Shown piece after piece: positions 52,863-60,568 of a stretch of 64,000 nucleotides of DNA; positions within the stretch are counted from its first letter, which is position 1; each line of letters begins with the position of its first letter. A program made the translations under genes and the position numbers. Below the pieces are notes generated by a model, which made no database searches, had not been told where the DNA came from, and was given only the letters and a program-made list of their open reading frames with translations. The DNA is from DMER01 sp003451645. Lineage in GTDB: Bacteria > Pseudomonadota > Alphaproteobacteria > Micropepsales > Micropepsaceae. Location: the NCBI GenBank assembly GCA_031976175.1, contig DALYLR010000009.1, positions 1-64,000 on the forward strand. The letters are read 5' to 3'.

Positions 52863-53119
52863 AACACTTTAGCCCCATCCTGAGAACGAAACGGGGCCGC
52901 TTGCGCAGCCCAGCCTGGCGCTACTATCGGAACGTTCCTCACTCAAGTCAAATTGGGCTACATGCTGTGGCCCCTTGTGAACATCGCTCAATTGCTTGTG
53001 GAAAGCGTATCACGATCGCCAGTTATCTACACCTTGTATTAACCAATGCATCTTGTGCTTCGGGCAACCTTGAAATCTATATCTCGTGCATTGGCGCTGT
53101 AAGAGTGGAGGGTAATACG

Positions 53120-53593
53120 ATGGGTTGGACCGATGAGCGCGTCGAGCAATTAAAGCAGCTCTGGCAGGATGGATTAAGTGCGAGCCAAATCGCTCGGCAA
53201 TTGGGCGGTGTTACACGCAATGCTGTGATTGGAAAGGTTCACCGGTTGGGTCTCGCTGGGCGGGCGACCTCCGCACGGGCCGAGCGTCCACGCGTGCAGA
53301 TGCCCCGCCGCACGCCAGTGATCAGGCCGGCGCTGGTGGCCCCGGCACTGCCCGTCGTTGAGCGCGATCCCTTGATGGATGAGCATGGCAATCATGCGAC
53401 CGTCCTTACGATCAGTGACCGTATGTGCAAATGGCCGATCGGCGATCCCGCGACAACGAACTTCCACTTTTGCGGCCACAAGCCCAAAGACGGATCGCCC
53501 TATTGTGAAGCGCATTGCGTCAAGGCGTTCCAGCCGACGCAAAGCCGTCGCGACAGGGATCGCGACTATCGTCGCTATCTGGCGAATGGATGA
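53120..53593 (+). CDS. gcrA: GcrA cell-cycle regulator
   Basis: Transcription cofactor of Alphaproteobacteria that works with sigma70 and CcrM-methylated GANTC sites to control cell-cycle genes. The 157-residue protein starts GWTDERVEQLKQLWQDGLSA, continues with QIARQLGGVTRNAVIGKVHR (helix-turn-helix), and ends with the Cys/His segment MCKWPIGDP ... FCGHKPKDGSPYC EAHC that is diagnostic of GcrA. ATG 53120 has GGAGGGT upstream. No GANTC was found in its immediate upstream region. Confidence 0.95.
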   Translation: MGWTDERVEQLKQLWQDGLSASQIARQLGGVTRNAVIGKVHRLGLAGRATSARAERPRVQMPRRTPVIRPALVAPALPVVERDPLMDEHGNHATVLTISDRMCKWPIGDPATTNFHFCGHKPKDGSPYCEAHCVKAFQPTQSRRDRDRDYRRYLANG

Positions 53594-53651
53594 TCGTTGC
53601 GAGTAAGGGCCGCGGCGACGATGGTGCTGCCGCCCCCCTCTCCCTTGGAAT

Positions 53652-54380
53652 TCAAGCCCCCATCGGCGCGGGCTTGAAGGCGTCGTCTAGCGCATAGCCT
53701 GCAGAGCGTACGGTGCGGATCGGATCGTTGTTAGCGCCTGAGATATTGAGCGCCTTGCGCAGGCGGCCAATGTGCACGTCAACGGTGCGCGCCTCAACAT
53801 AGACGTCCGACCCCCAAACGGCGTCGAGCAGTTGCTCGCGGCTGAAAACGCGGCCGGGGTGCTGGATAAAGTGATCGAGCAAGCGGAATTCTGTCGGCCC
53901 GAGGTGAACATCCTGGTCGGCGCGGCGCACGCGGTGAGCGGAACGATCGACAATGATGTCGCCGAAGCGGATGATGTTCTCGGCCAATGCAGGGCGAATG
54001 CGCCGCAGAACCGCCCGGATGCGCGCCAAAAGCTCGACCGTTGAAAAGGGCTTGGTAAGATAGTCGTCTGCGCCTGTGTCGAGGCCGCGGATACGATCAG
54101 CCTCTTCGCCGCGTGCGGTGACCATAATGATCGGGATATTGCGGGTCTCAGGCCGCGAGCGTACGCGGCGGCAGACCTCGATCCCCGAGACTTGTGGCAG
54201 CATCCAATCCAGCACCACGAGCGCAGGCAGTTCCTCGTCAATGATGACCAGAGCTTCTTCGCCATCGCGGGCCTCGGCAATCCGGTATTGGCCCTCGCGC
54301 TCCAAATTATAACGGATCAATTCGAGGATCGGCGCTTCATCCTCAACTATCAGGATCAATGGCTTTTTGGGTGTGTTCAT
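53652..54380 (-). CDS. phoB: PhoB response regulator
   Basis: Phosphate-regulon activator, 242 residues. The receiver domain has the acidic pair in IVEDEAP, the phospho-acceptor Asp in VVLDWMLP, Thr in MVTARG and Lys in LTKPFS. The C-terminal OmpR/PhoB winged helix includes EFRLLDHFIQHPGRVFSREQ and DVHIGRLRKAL. It lies downstream of phoU with 13 bp between and should be the partner of the PhoR-like fusion kinase two genes upstream. It converges on gcrA. Confidence 0.95.
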   Translation of the reverse strand: MNTPKKPLILIVEDEAPILELIRYNLEREGQYRIAEARDGEEALVIIDEELPALVVLDWMLPQVSGIEVCRRVRSRPETRNIPIIMVTARGEEADRIRGLDTGADDYLTKPFSTVELLARIRAVLRRIRPALAENIIRFGDIIVDRSAHRVRRADQDVHLGPTEFRLLDHFIQHPGRVFSREQLLDAVWGSDVYVEARTVDVHIGRLRKALNISGANNDPIRTVRSAGYALDDAFKPAPMGA

Positions 54381-54393
54381 TGCTGAAATGATC

Positions 54394-55113
54394 TCAATCT
54401 TTGCGGTTGAACGTAAAGTTAGTGGTCGAGGTAATGTCGCTCTTTGGGCGCTGATCGCCCAAAGAGGTGCCGTGAACGAGGTAGTGCACGGTCTCGGCAA
54501 TGTTGGTGGCGTGATCGCCGACGCGCTCAAAGTTCTTGGCGATGAACAACAAGTGCGTGGAGGCCGAAATCTTGCGAGGGTCTTCCATCATGTAGGTCAG
54601 CAATTCGCGGAAGAGCGAGTTGTAAAGCTCGTCAATCTCACCATCCCGTTTCCACACGGTGGACGCTACGTTCGTGTCGCGCGCGGAATAGGCATCGAGT
54701 ACGGTCTTGACCTGCGTCGCGGCCAGGCTGCCCATACGCGCCAGACCTTGCGCGAGGTGCTTCTCGGGCGAGTCGGTCCCCAAGACCATCGCGCGCTTAG
54801 CGACGTTTTTGGCCAAGTCGCCAATGCGTTCCAAATCGCCCGCAATCTTAATCGCGGACAGCACCTCACGGACCTCGTCCGGAGTTGGATGTTTTGACCC
54901 AATTAATGTGACGGCACGGTTTTCCACTTGATGCTGCAGTGCATCAACGCGAGGGTCCACCGCGACCGTATTCGACGCCAACTGAAGGTCACGGCGAACG
55001 ACGGAATCGATGGCACCGGCCAGTTGTTCTTCAACCAAGCCGCCCATTTGCGAGAGAAGGACCGAAAGTCCCTCAAGCTCGTCGCTGAAGCTTTTCGGCA
55101 CAAGTTCAGGCAT
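54394..55113 (-). CDS. phoU: PhoU phosphate-signalling protein
   Basis: Negative regulator that conveys Pst transporter status to PhoR in the classical system. The 239-residue protein is a double three-helix PhoU bundle with the signature EVLSAIKIAGDLERIGDLAKN, and again AKNFERVGDHATNIAE, which are the metal-binding repeats. The gene lies 13 bp before phoB and 153 bp behind phoR. The pst genes that normally encode its transporter partner are not in this locus. Confidence 0.95.
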   Translation of the reverse strand: MPELVPKSFSDELEGLSVLLSQMGGLVEEQLAGAIDSVVRRDLQLASNTVAVDPRVDALQHQVENRAVTLIGSKHPTPDEVREVLSAIKIAGDLERIGDLAKNVAKRAMVLGTDSPEKHLAQGLARMGSLAATQVKTVLDAYSARDTNVASTVWKRDGEIDELYNSLFRELLTYMMEDPRKISASTHLLFIAKNFERVGDHATNIAETVHYLVHGTSLGDQRPKSDITSTTNFTFNRKD

Positions 55114-55218
55114 CGGCCCCCCGGTTGCCTTCGCATCTGCAATAAACCCAGGAAGTCCTCCGGGTCTTCAGTTTTGACGGCGGCTTTCTACGACATTGAT
55201 GCATCATTTTTGTGACAA

Positions 55219-55236
55219 ACAAGCGTTAACGCTTGT
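55219..55236. repeat. Perfect 18-bp palindrome between phoR and phoU
   Basis: ACAAGCGTTAACGCTTGT is a perfect inverted repeat of 18 bp centred on GTTAAC. It lies 30 bp after the phoR stop and about 105 bp before the phoU start in the direction of transcription. A stem with almost no loop and no T run makes a terminator unlikely; a dimeric regulator site is more natural. It does not resemble a Pho box (CTGTCAT repeats). Confidence 0.55.
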
Positions 55237-55266
55237 ATTTGACGCCTGCGTCACCGGCAAACGGTA

Positions 55267-58029
55267 CTAATTCTGTGGATTGGTCTGTTTTGCCGCAGCA
55301 GGAAGCCGCAAGAGGTCCGTAGCGCCCGGGCTTGCAATGCTCGCCAAGGGCAGGAAGACCGAAAACGTGCTGCCTTCGCCGGGTGCGCTGTCAATGTTCA
55401 TCCGGCCGCGGTGACGGTTGACAATATGTTTGACGATGGCAAGGCCCAGGCCCGTGCCGCCAACTTCGCGGCTGCGGCGGACATCGACGCGGTAAAAGCG
55501 CTCCGTTAGGCGCGGTAAGTGCTCGCGGCCGATCCCTTCGCCGTCATCCTTCACGGCAACAAAGACGCATGGGCTTGGGCCGGGTTCTCCCGCCTCTGGC
55601 CGCAAAAGCCCTAAACTCACTTCAACTTTGCCACCCGTTCTGCCGTATTTGATGGCGTTATCGACCAAGTTGGTCACCACTTGAACCAACTCTTCGCGCT
55701 CGCCCGCGACGTGCGGCAGAGAGGGCGGCTCGTCCACCGAGATCGTGACAGAGGCCTTTTGTGCCTGCGGTTGCATCGCGCTGGTCACTTCCTCCACGAC
55801 ATCGCCCAGATTAACGCTCCCGCTTGGCCGGATGTGCTCATTAAGCTCAATGCGAGACAAGGAGAGCAGATCGTCGATCAAGCGCCGCATGCGGGCCGCC
55901 TGCTCGGCCATGATGGTTAGAAAGCGCTCTTGTGCAGCAGGGTCATCCTTGGCTGACCCGCGCAACGTCTCGATGAACCCGGTCAAGGAGGCCAGGGGTG
56001 TGCGCAATTCGTGGCTGGCATTGGCGACAAAATCGGCGCGCATATCCTCCACGCGCTTGGCCGTGGTGACATCGTGAAAAAGTAAGAGCACCGTGTCGGG
56101 TTTGCCTGTCGCGGTCGCCACGCCAGACACATGCGCTTCGAAGGACTGCACAGGTGAGGACATCACCGTGAACTCAACGCTGCGTGGTGCCGCGCCCACC
56201 AACACAGCGTCTAAGGCATCTAGAACGGCCGGCGCGCGGATCACATTGGCGACATGTTTGCGGGGCTCTGCAGGCGTGAAGCTGGCGCCAAAGGCTTGAT
56301 TGCCAGCCACGATGCGCCCATCGCCATCGACGATCAGGATCGGGTCTGGCAACCGGTCGATCAGGGCGGCGAAGTGGCCTTGCAGATCAAGCGGGCGTTT
56401 CGGGTTGGGTGCCGGTGTGGCGGGTTGGATCTGCGCATAAACAGGCTCAGCGGGCATGCGCACAAAGGCGGCACGGGCAAAGGCGATCCCCGCAACCCCC
56501 AATGCAAGAAAGAGGGCGAAGGGCCAGGCTTGCGTCCAGGCAGCAAGGATCACCAGCGCCAGAATTGCGGCGCCGCCAACAATCATCAGATCGCGGATGC
56601 GGATCGTGCTGCCCATACTGCGTTGCCTTTGCGCGTCCCCAAGATGTGGCGCAACTGCAGCCGGAATGGAAGCGGTCTGGCCTGCGGATGTTTGGGGAAA
56701 GTTGACGGACGCGCTCATGGTGGCTTCGCCACTGGTGCGCGCCCTGGTTGCGTTGCGGGGCTCGCGGACCGTCCGCCACAGGATGATCAGCGCCGTCAGC
56801 TTCACACCAATCGCAAGACTCAAGACAAAGGAATAGGAGGTCAGCCAAACCAGAGGACCGCCGCCGAGGGCGCCCACACCTTGGACCAGGCTCTGTGAGG
56901 AGTTGAGCAAGGCAAGCCGCATCGGCAGATCAGGGCTGGCGCCAAAGTCCAGCACCATATTCTGCGTGGCGAGTTGAAAGCCAGCCATACCCAGCCCCAA
57001 GCCGATAAAAGCTAGGATGATGCCGCTCCAGCTTGTCGCCACAATCAAAACAAAGGCCGCGCAGGCCCACACCAGCAATGATGTCATCAGGATCGCGCGG
57101 AAGCCTGTCCGGTCGCCGATCCAGCCCCAAAAGAGATGCGCCGCGGTTGTCGCCATTAGCAAAATAAAGGCCAAAGTGCCCAGCACTTCGCCCGTCAGCC
57201 CCAGCTTTGCGCCTGCTGCCAGGATGTAGAAGGGTGTCGCGATATTAGCGGCGGTGGCCAGAAACTGTGCCCAGAAGAAATTACGAAAATTCCGGTCCTC
57301 GCGCAGCAGGCCAGGCACGTCCATGAGACGGGCACGAACATTGGAGGCCTGGCGCGTTTCCCGCGCGTCTGGCTCTCGCACGAAGAACAACAAGGACAGC
57401 CCAATGGCCGTCAAACCGAACGCCACCAGAAAGGTCGTGGCATAGCCGTTGCCCAGCACGTTTTGGGTGACAAGGTATTGGCCCCCAACCCAACTGACGA
57501 CTGCCGCCGTCAGGCCACCTAAGAAAAAGCGCAATCCCAAAAGCCAGCCACGCGATTGTTGCGGGATGGTCTTGGCCATCAGCATGTTCCAGACGACATT
57601 CTGCATGCCGCCGAAAATGCCAAGCAGGGCCAGAAAACCTGCCACCGCATAAATCACCCATGGCGGTTCGAGGAAGAAGGCCGACAGCGCCAGACCCAGA
57701 ATGCTCAAGCGCATCATCCAGCCATAGCGGAAGCCCAAGGGCAAAACGCGCGCGCGGTGCTCAATGGCCACAGCACCGAAGACGCTGGAGACAAAGCCCC
57801 CGAAATGCTGCGCCGCCATCGCTGCGCCAACGACCAAATCCGAGCCTGAGAGGGTGTGCAAGTAGGCCGGGACAAAGGTGGGCGAATTGACCAGCCGAAA
57901 GCCGGTCATGGCCAGCATGCCGTGGATCAGCTGTGCCACATAGTTGCGCGGCAGATTTCGGCGGATTTCCTCGTCCAGGCTTTCGCCATTGCTATGGCCG
58001 TTGGGCAGGCGGCTTGCGTCGTCACTCAC
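55267..58029 (-). CDS. MFS transporter-PhoR sensor histidine kinase fusion
   Basis: One uninterrupted 920-residue frame with two parts. Residues 1-425 form a 12-TM MFS-like transporter (RNYVAQLIHGMLAMTGFRLV, later GDRTGFRAILM). Residues 475-525 give two more TM helices, 545-660 a PAS domain, 665-735 a dimerisation domain with the phospho-acceptor His 673 in ANASHELRTPL, and 780-895 the ATPase domain (NLVDNAIKYG, DDGEGI, GGTGLGLAIVKH), all as in PhoR. Internal ATGs at 56718 and 56616 lack good RBSs. It starts with GTG in a 4-bp overlap with the upstream aldo/keto reductase and lies before phoU-phoB. The PhoR role is inferred from its neighbours; coupling of transport to signalling is hypothesis. 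Confidence 0.88.
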   Translation of the reverse strand: MSDDASRLPNGHSNGESLDEEIRRNLPRNYVAQLIHGMLAMTGFRLVNSPTFVPAYLHTLSGSDLVVGAAMAAQHFGGFVSSVFGAVAIEHRARVLPLGFRYGWMMRLSILGLALSAFFLEPPWVIYAVAGFLALLGIFGGMQNVVWNMLMAKTIPQQSRGWLLGLRFFLGGLTAAVVSWVGGQYLVTQNVLGNGYATTFLVAFGLTAIGLSLLFFVREPDARETRQASNVRARLMDVPGLLREDRNFRNFFWAQFLATAANIATPFYILAAGAKLGLTGEVLGTLAFILLMATTAAHLFWGWIGDRTGFRAILMTSLLVWACAAFVLIVATSWSGIILAFIGLGLGMAGFQLATQNMVLDFGASPDLPMRLALLNSSQSLVQGVGALGGGPLVWLTSYSFVLSLAIGVKLTALIILWRTVREPRNATRARTSGEATMSASVNFPQTSAGQTASIPAAVAPHLGDAQRQRSMGSTIRIRDLMIVGGAAILALVILAAWTQAWPFALFLALGVAGIAFARAAFVRMPAEPVYAQIQPATPAPNPKRPLDLQGHFAALIDRLPDPILIVDGDGRIVAGNQAFGASFTPAEPRKHVANVIRAPAVLDALDAVLVGAAPRSVEFTVMSSPVQSFEAHVSGVATATGKPDTVLLLFHDVTTAKRVEDMRADFVANASHELRTPLASLTGFIETLRGSAKDDPAAQERFLTIMAEQAARMRRLIDDLLSLSRIELNEHIRPSGSVNLGDVVEEVTSAMQPQAQKASVTISVDEPPSLPHVAGEREELVQVVTNLVDNAIKYGRTGGKVEVSLGLLRPEAGEPGPSPCVFVAVKDDGEGIGREHLPRLTERFYRVDVRRSREVGGTGLGLAIVKHIVNRHRGRMNIDSAPGEGSTFSVFLPLASIASPGATDLLRLPAAAKQTNPQN

Positions 58030-58967
58030 AGCCGGAAGGTCATCCGGCTAACCTCATCCCAATCGGCTTGCGGCATGACCCAGCTTGCGGCGGCGGCGTT
58101 GGCTTTGACCTGTTCGGCGCTTGTAGCGCCTGCAATCACGGAGCCGACGACGCGTTGCCCTAACAACCACGCGATCGCCACATCCAATATGGTCTTGCCC
58201 CGGGCGCCCGCAAATGCGTCCAACGCCTCTACAATTGCGAAATTCGCATCCGTCAAAGCTTGCTTGGCGCGTTCGGGGTGAGCAGCCAGGCGGCTATCGT
58301 TGGGCGCTGGTTCGCCGCGCTTGTACTTGCCGGTCAGAAGCCCGCTGGCCAACGGGAAATAGGGCAGGATGCCAACGCCAAAGGCATCCGCGGCCGGGAT
58401 CACTTCGCGCTCTATCCCGCGATCCAGCAGGCTGTAGTGGTTCTGCGCGGAGATATAGCTCTCCAAGTCCTTTTGCCGGGCGATCCAAGCCGCGTCCGCG
58501 ATCTGCCATCCTGCGTAATTCGACGAGCCGACATAGCGGACCTTGCCCGCGCGCACCAGATCGGTCAGGGCGCTAAGTGTTTCCTCAACGGGTGTCTTGG
58601 GGTCGGGGGCGTGCAGCTGATAGAGATCGATATAATCTGTGCCCAGACGTTTGAGGCTCGCCTCGCAGGCCCGCATCACATAGCGCCGCGACCCGCCGCC
58701 TTCATACTCCCCCTTGGCCAAGGGCAGGCCGAATTTGGTGGCGATGATCACATCCTTGCGGCGGGGGCCAAGGGCGCGGCCCAGATATTGCTCGGACAGG
58801 CCAGTGGAATAAAAGTCAGCCGTATCAAAGAGCGTCACGCCCTCATCCAGCGCGGCATGGACGACACTGGCCGTTTCGCCTTCATTGCAGCGGCGGCCGA
58901 AATTGTTGCAGCCAAGGCCCGCGACGGAGACCTTGAGGCCTGAGCGGCCTAGTTGACGGAATTGCAT
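58026..58967 (-). CDS. Aldo/keto reductase
   Basis: NAD(P)H-dependent reductase of the AKR family, 313 residues. It has the FDTADFYSTGLSE segment (catalytic Asp and Tyr), IATKFGLPL (Lys), YQLHAPDP (His) and GATSAEQVKANAAA in the cofactor-binding end of the barrel. It is coupled to the MFS-PhoR fusion gene by a 4-bp overlap (GTGA), a rather unexpected neighbour for a phosphate kinase. ATG 58967 is at the normal family N-terminus. The substrate is unknown. Confidence 0.92.
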   Translation of the reverse strand: MQFRQLGRSGLKVSVAGLGCNNFGRRCNEGETASVVHAALDEGVTLFDTADFYSTGLSEQYLGRALGPRRKDVIIATKFGLPLAKGEYEGGGSRRYVMRACEASLKRLGTDYIDLYQLHAPDPKTPVEETLSALTDLVRAGKVRYVGSSNYAGWQIADAAWIARQKDLESYISAQNHYSLLDRGIEREVIPAADAFGVGILPYFPLASGLLTGKYKRGEPAPNDSRLAAHPERAKQALTDANFAIVEALDAFAGARGKTILDVAIAWLLGQRVVGSVIAGATSAEQVKANAAAASWVMPQADWDEVSRMTFRL

Positions 58968-59012
58968 GCGACGACGGCTCGGTTGATTGTTTTGTTCGGG
59001 TTCTTGGCGGGC

Positions 59013-59897
59013 CTATTGCGCGGGAACGGGTTGCGGCCTTTTGAGGGTGGCTGATCCCGCGGCGCCGCGCGCATGCAACCACTCCAAGGCTTTGTTCCAT
59101 CCTGCGACCGCCGCGGCTTGGTTGAAGCTTGGGCGGTAATCGGCCAGGAAGCCATGCTTGGCGCCATTATAGACCAAGATGTCTGATTGTTTGTCGCCAG
59201 CCTTGCGCAAGGCCGCCCGCATCGCCTCCACGCTGTCCAGCGGGATGCCTGGATCGTCCTGCGCGTAAAGCCCAATCACCCGGCCATCGATTTTGTCCGC
59301 CACATCGATCGGGTGCACGGGACGGGGATCGGTGCCGCGCTTGACGAGGGTGCCATACCAAGCAACGCCTGCCTTGATATTCGGATTATGAGCGGCATAG
59401 AGCCAGGTCACGCGGCCGCCCCAGCAGAAGCCTGTGACTGACAATTGTTTGGTGTTGCCGCCCTCACCGGCAGCCCAGCTTGCCGTTGCGTCCAAATCCG
59501 CATGCACCTGATCATCAGGTGTCTTGAGGACGATCTCATCGATCAGCTTGCGAATGTCCGTGTATTTCGTTGCATCGCCCGCGCGCGCAAACAAGTCCGG
59601 TGCGACGGCCATGAAGCCCGCTTTGGCAAAGCGGCGGCAAATGTCCTTGATCCACTCATGCACGCCGAAGATTTCATGGACGACCAGGATCACGGGGGCG
59701 TTCTGGACGCCCGATAGGACCGCGCGATACGCCGGCATTTGGCCGCCTGCTGTTGGGATCTTGACCTCACCCGCTATCAAGCCATCGCTGCTGGTTGCGA
59801 TGGTGCTCGCGGCGACCGGCTGAACTGCAAGGGCGAAGCCAGAGGCCAGTGAGGTGAGGGCAAAGCCGCGCCGGTTCATCTGTGTGTCGTTATGCAT
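59013..59897 (-). CDS. Exported dienelactone hydrolase family protein (Tat signal)
   Basis: Second dienelactone hydrolase-like protein of the window, 294 residues, but exported: the N-terminus (MNRRGFALTSLASGFALAV) has a twin-arginine-like signal. The nucleophile Cys is in TGFCWGGRV, with other triad candidates in the QDDPGIP and GAKHGFLAD segments. ATG 59897 is listed; MNRRGF at 59879 is an alternative start. It lies 45 bp upstream of the aldo/keto reductase stop region in the same direction but is separated by its own stop, so joint transcription is possible. Confidence 0.88.
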   Translation of the reverse strand: MHNDTQMNRRGFALTSLASGFALAVQPVAASTIATSSDGLIAGEVKIPTAGGQMPAYRAVLSGVQNAPVILVVHEIFGVHEWIKDICRRFAKAGFMAVAPDLFARAGDATKYTDIRKLIDEIVLKTPDDQVHADLDATASWAAGEGGNTKQLSVTGFCWGGRVTWLYAAHNPNIKAGVAWYGTLVKRGTDPRPVHPIDVADKIDGRVIGLYAQDDPGIPLDSVEAMRAALRKAGDKQSDILVYNGAKHGFLADYRPSFNQAAAVAGWNKALEWLHARGAAGSATLKRPQPVPAQ

Positions 59898-60054
59898 GAG
59901 GATCCCCGCCGGATGTTTTATGACATTGCAGGCGACTGTAGCAGACGCATCCGCGCTGGGAAGGCCCAAGATGGCACGCGCGCAGCATCGTGACCGCCCC
60001 AACTTTGCCCTATTATGCCCGCACAAGCGCGTCCGACCTGCACAGGAGTAATTT

Positions 60055-60558
60055 GTGTTCGCCCATTTGCGCCTCATAGCTCTTGCCGTGATTTTGGGCT
60101 GGTCCGGCATCGATGCGGCCGCTGCCGCCGCTCCCAAGATCGATTTCATCCTGGTGGAAAAGGCTGATCGGGCCATGACCTTGTTCGCGCAAGGCAAGCC
60201 CTATAAGACCTATCGCATCGTCCTCGGCGGCAATCCCATTGGCGACAAGGTGCGCCAAGGTGACGACCGCACGCCCGAGGGGCGCTATACTATCGATCGC
60301 AAGATCCCCAATAGCGAGTTCACGCGCGGCTTAGGCATCTCCTATCCTAATGAGCAAGACCGCGCCGAGGCCAAGCGGCGCGGGGTCAAGCCAGGCGGCG
60401 ACATCGTCATCCACGGAACACCCGCCTATATAGAGCCGCTCTATACCTTAGGCGCCTTTCCCGATTGGACGCGCGGCTGCATCGCTCTGCCGACCGCGCA
60501 AATGCTCGAGGTCTATGACCTTGTGCCGGTGGGCACGCCCATTGAGATCAAGCCCTAA
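60055..60558 (+). CDS. L,D-transpeptidase family protein (YafK-like), periplasmic
   Basis: Periplasmic YkuD-fold enzyme of 167 residues that forms or cleaves 3-3 peptidoglycan or lipoprotein crosslinks. A signal peptide (LRLIALAVILGWSGIDAAAA) is followed by the YkuD domain with the catalytic pair His 120 in VIHGTPAY and Cys 142 in WTRGCIALP. The variant TRGCIAL, instead of SHGCxR, is like YafK/DpaA-type enzymes. Start is GTG 60055 behind AGGAG. It stands alone between divergently and convergently oriented genes. Confidence 0.88.
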   Translation: MFAHLRLIALAVILGWSGIDAAAAAAPKIDFILVEKADRAMTLFAQGKPYKTYRIVLGGNPIGDKVRQGDDRTPEGRYTIDRKIPNSEFTRGLGISYPNEQDRAEAKRRGVKPGGDIVIHGTPAYIEPLYTLGAFPDWTRGCIALPTAQMLEVYDLVPVGTPIEIKP

Positions 60559-60568
60559 TGCCCTATGT

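Noticed and set aside
52929..52938. GGAACGTTCC palindrome in the argD-gcrA gap as an SOS box
   Set aside because: The GAAC and GTTC halves are adjacent instead of 7 bp apart, so it does not fit the alphaproteobacterial LexA motif.
57000..58029. Independent MFS gene ending before PhoR
   Set aside because: There is no stop codon in this frame until 55267, so as sequenced it is not a separate gene. Kept as an alternative in the fusion finding.
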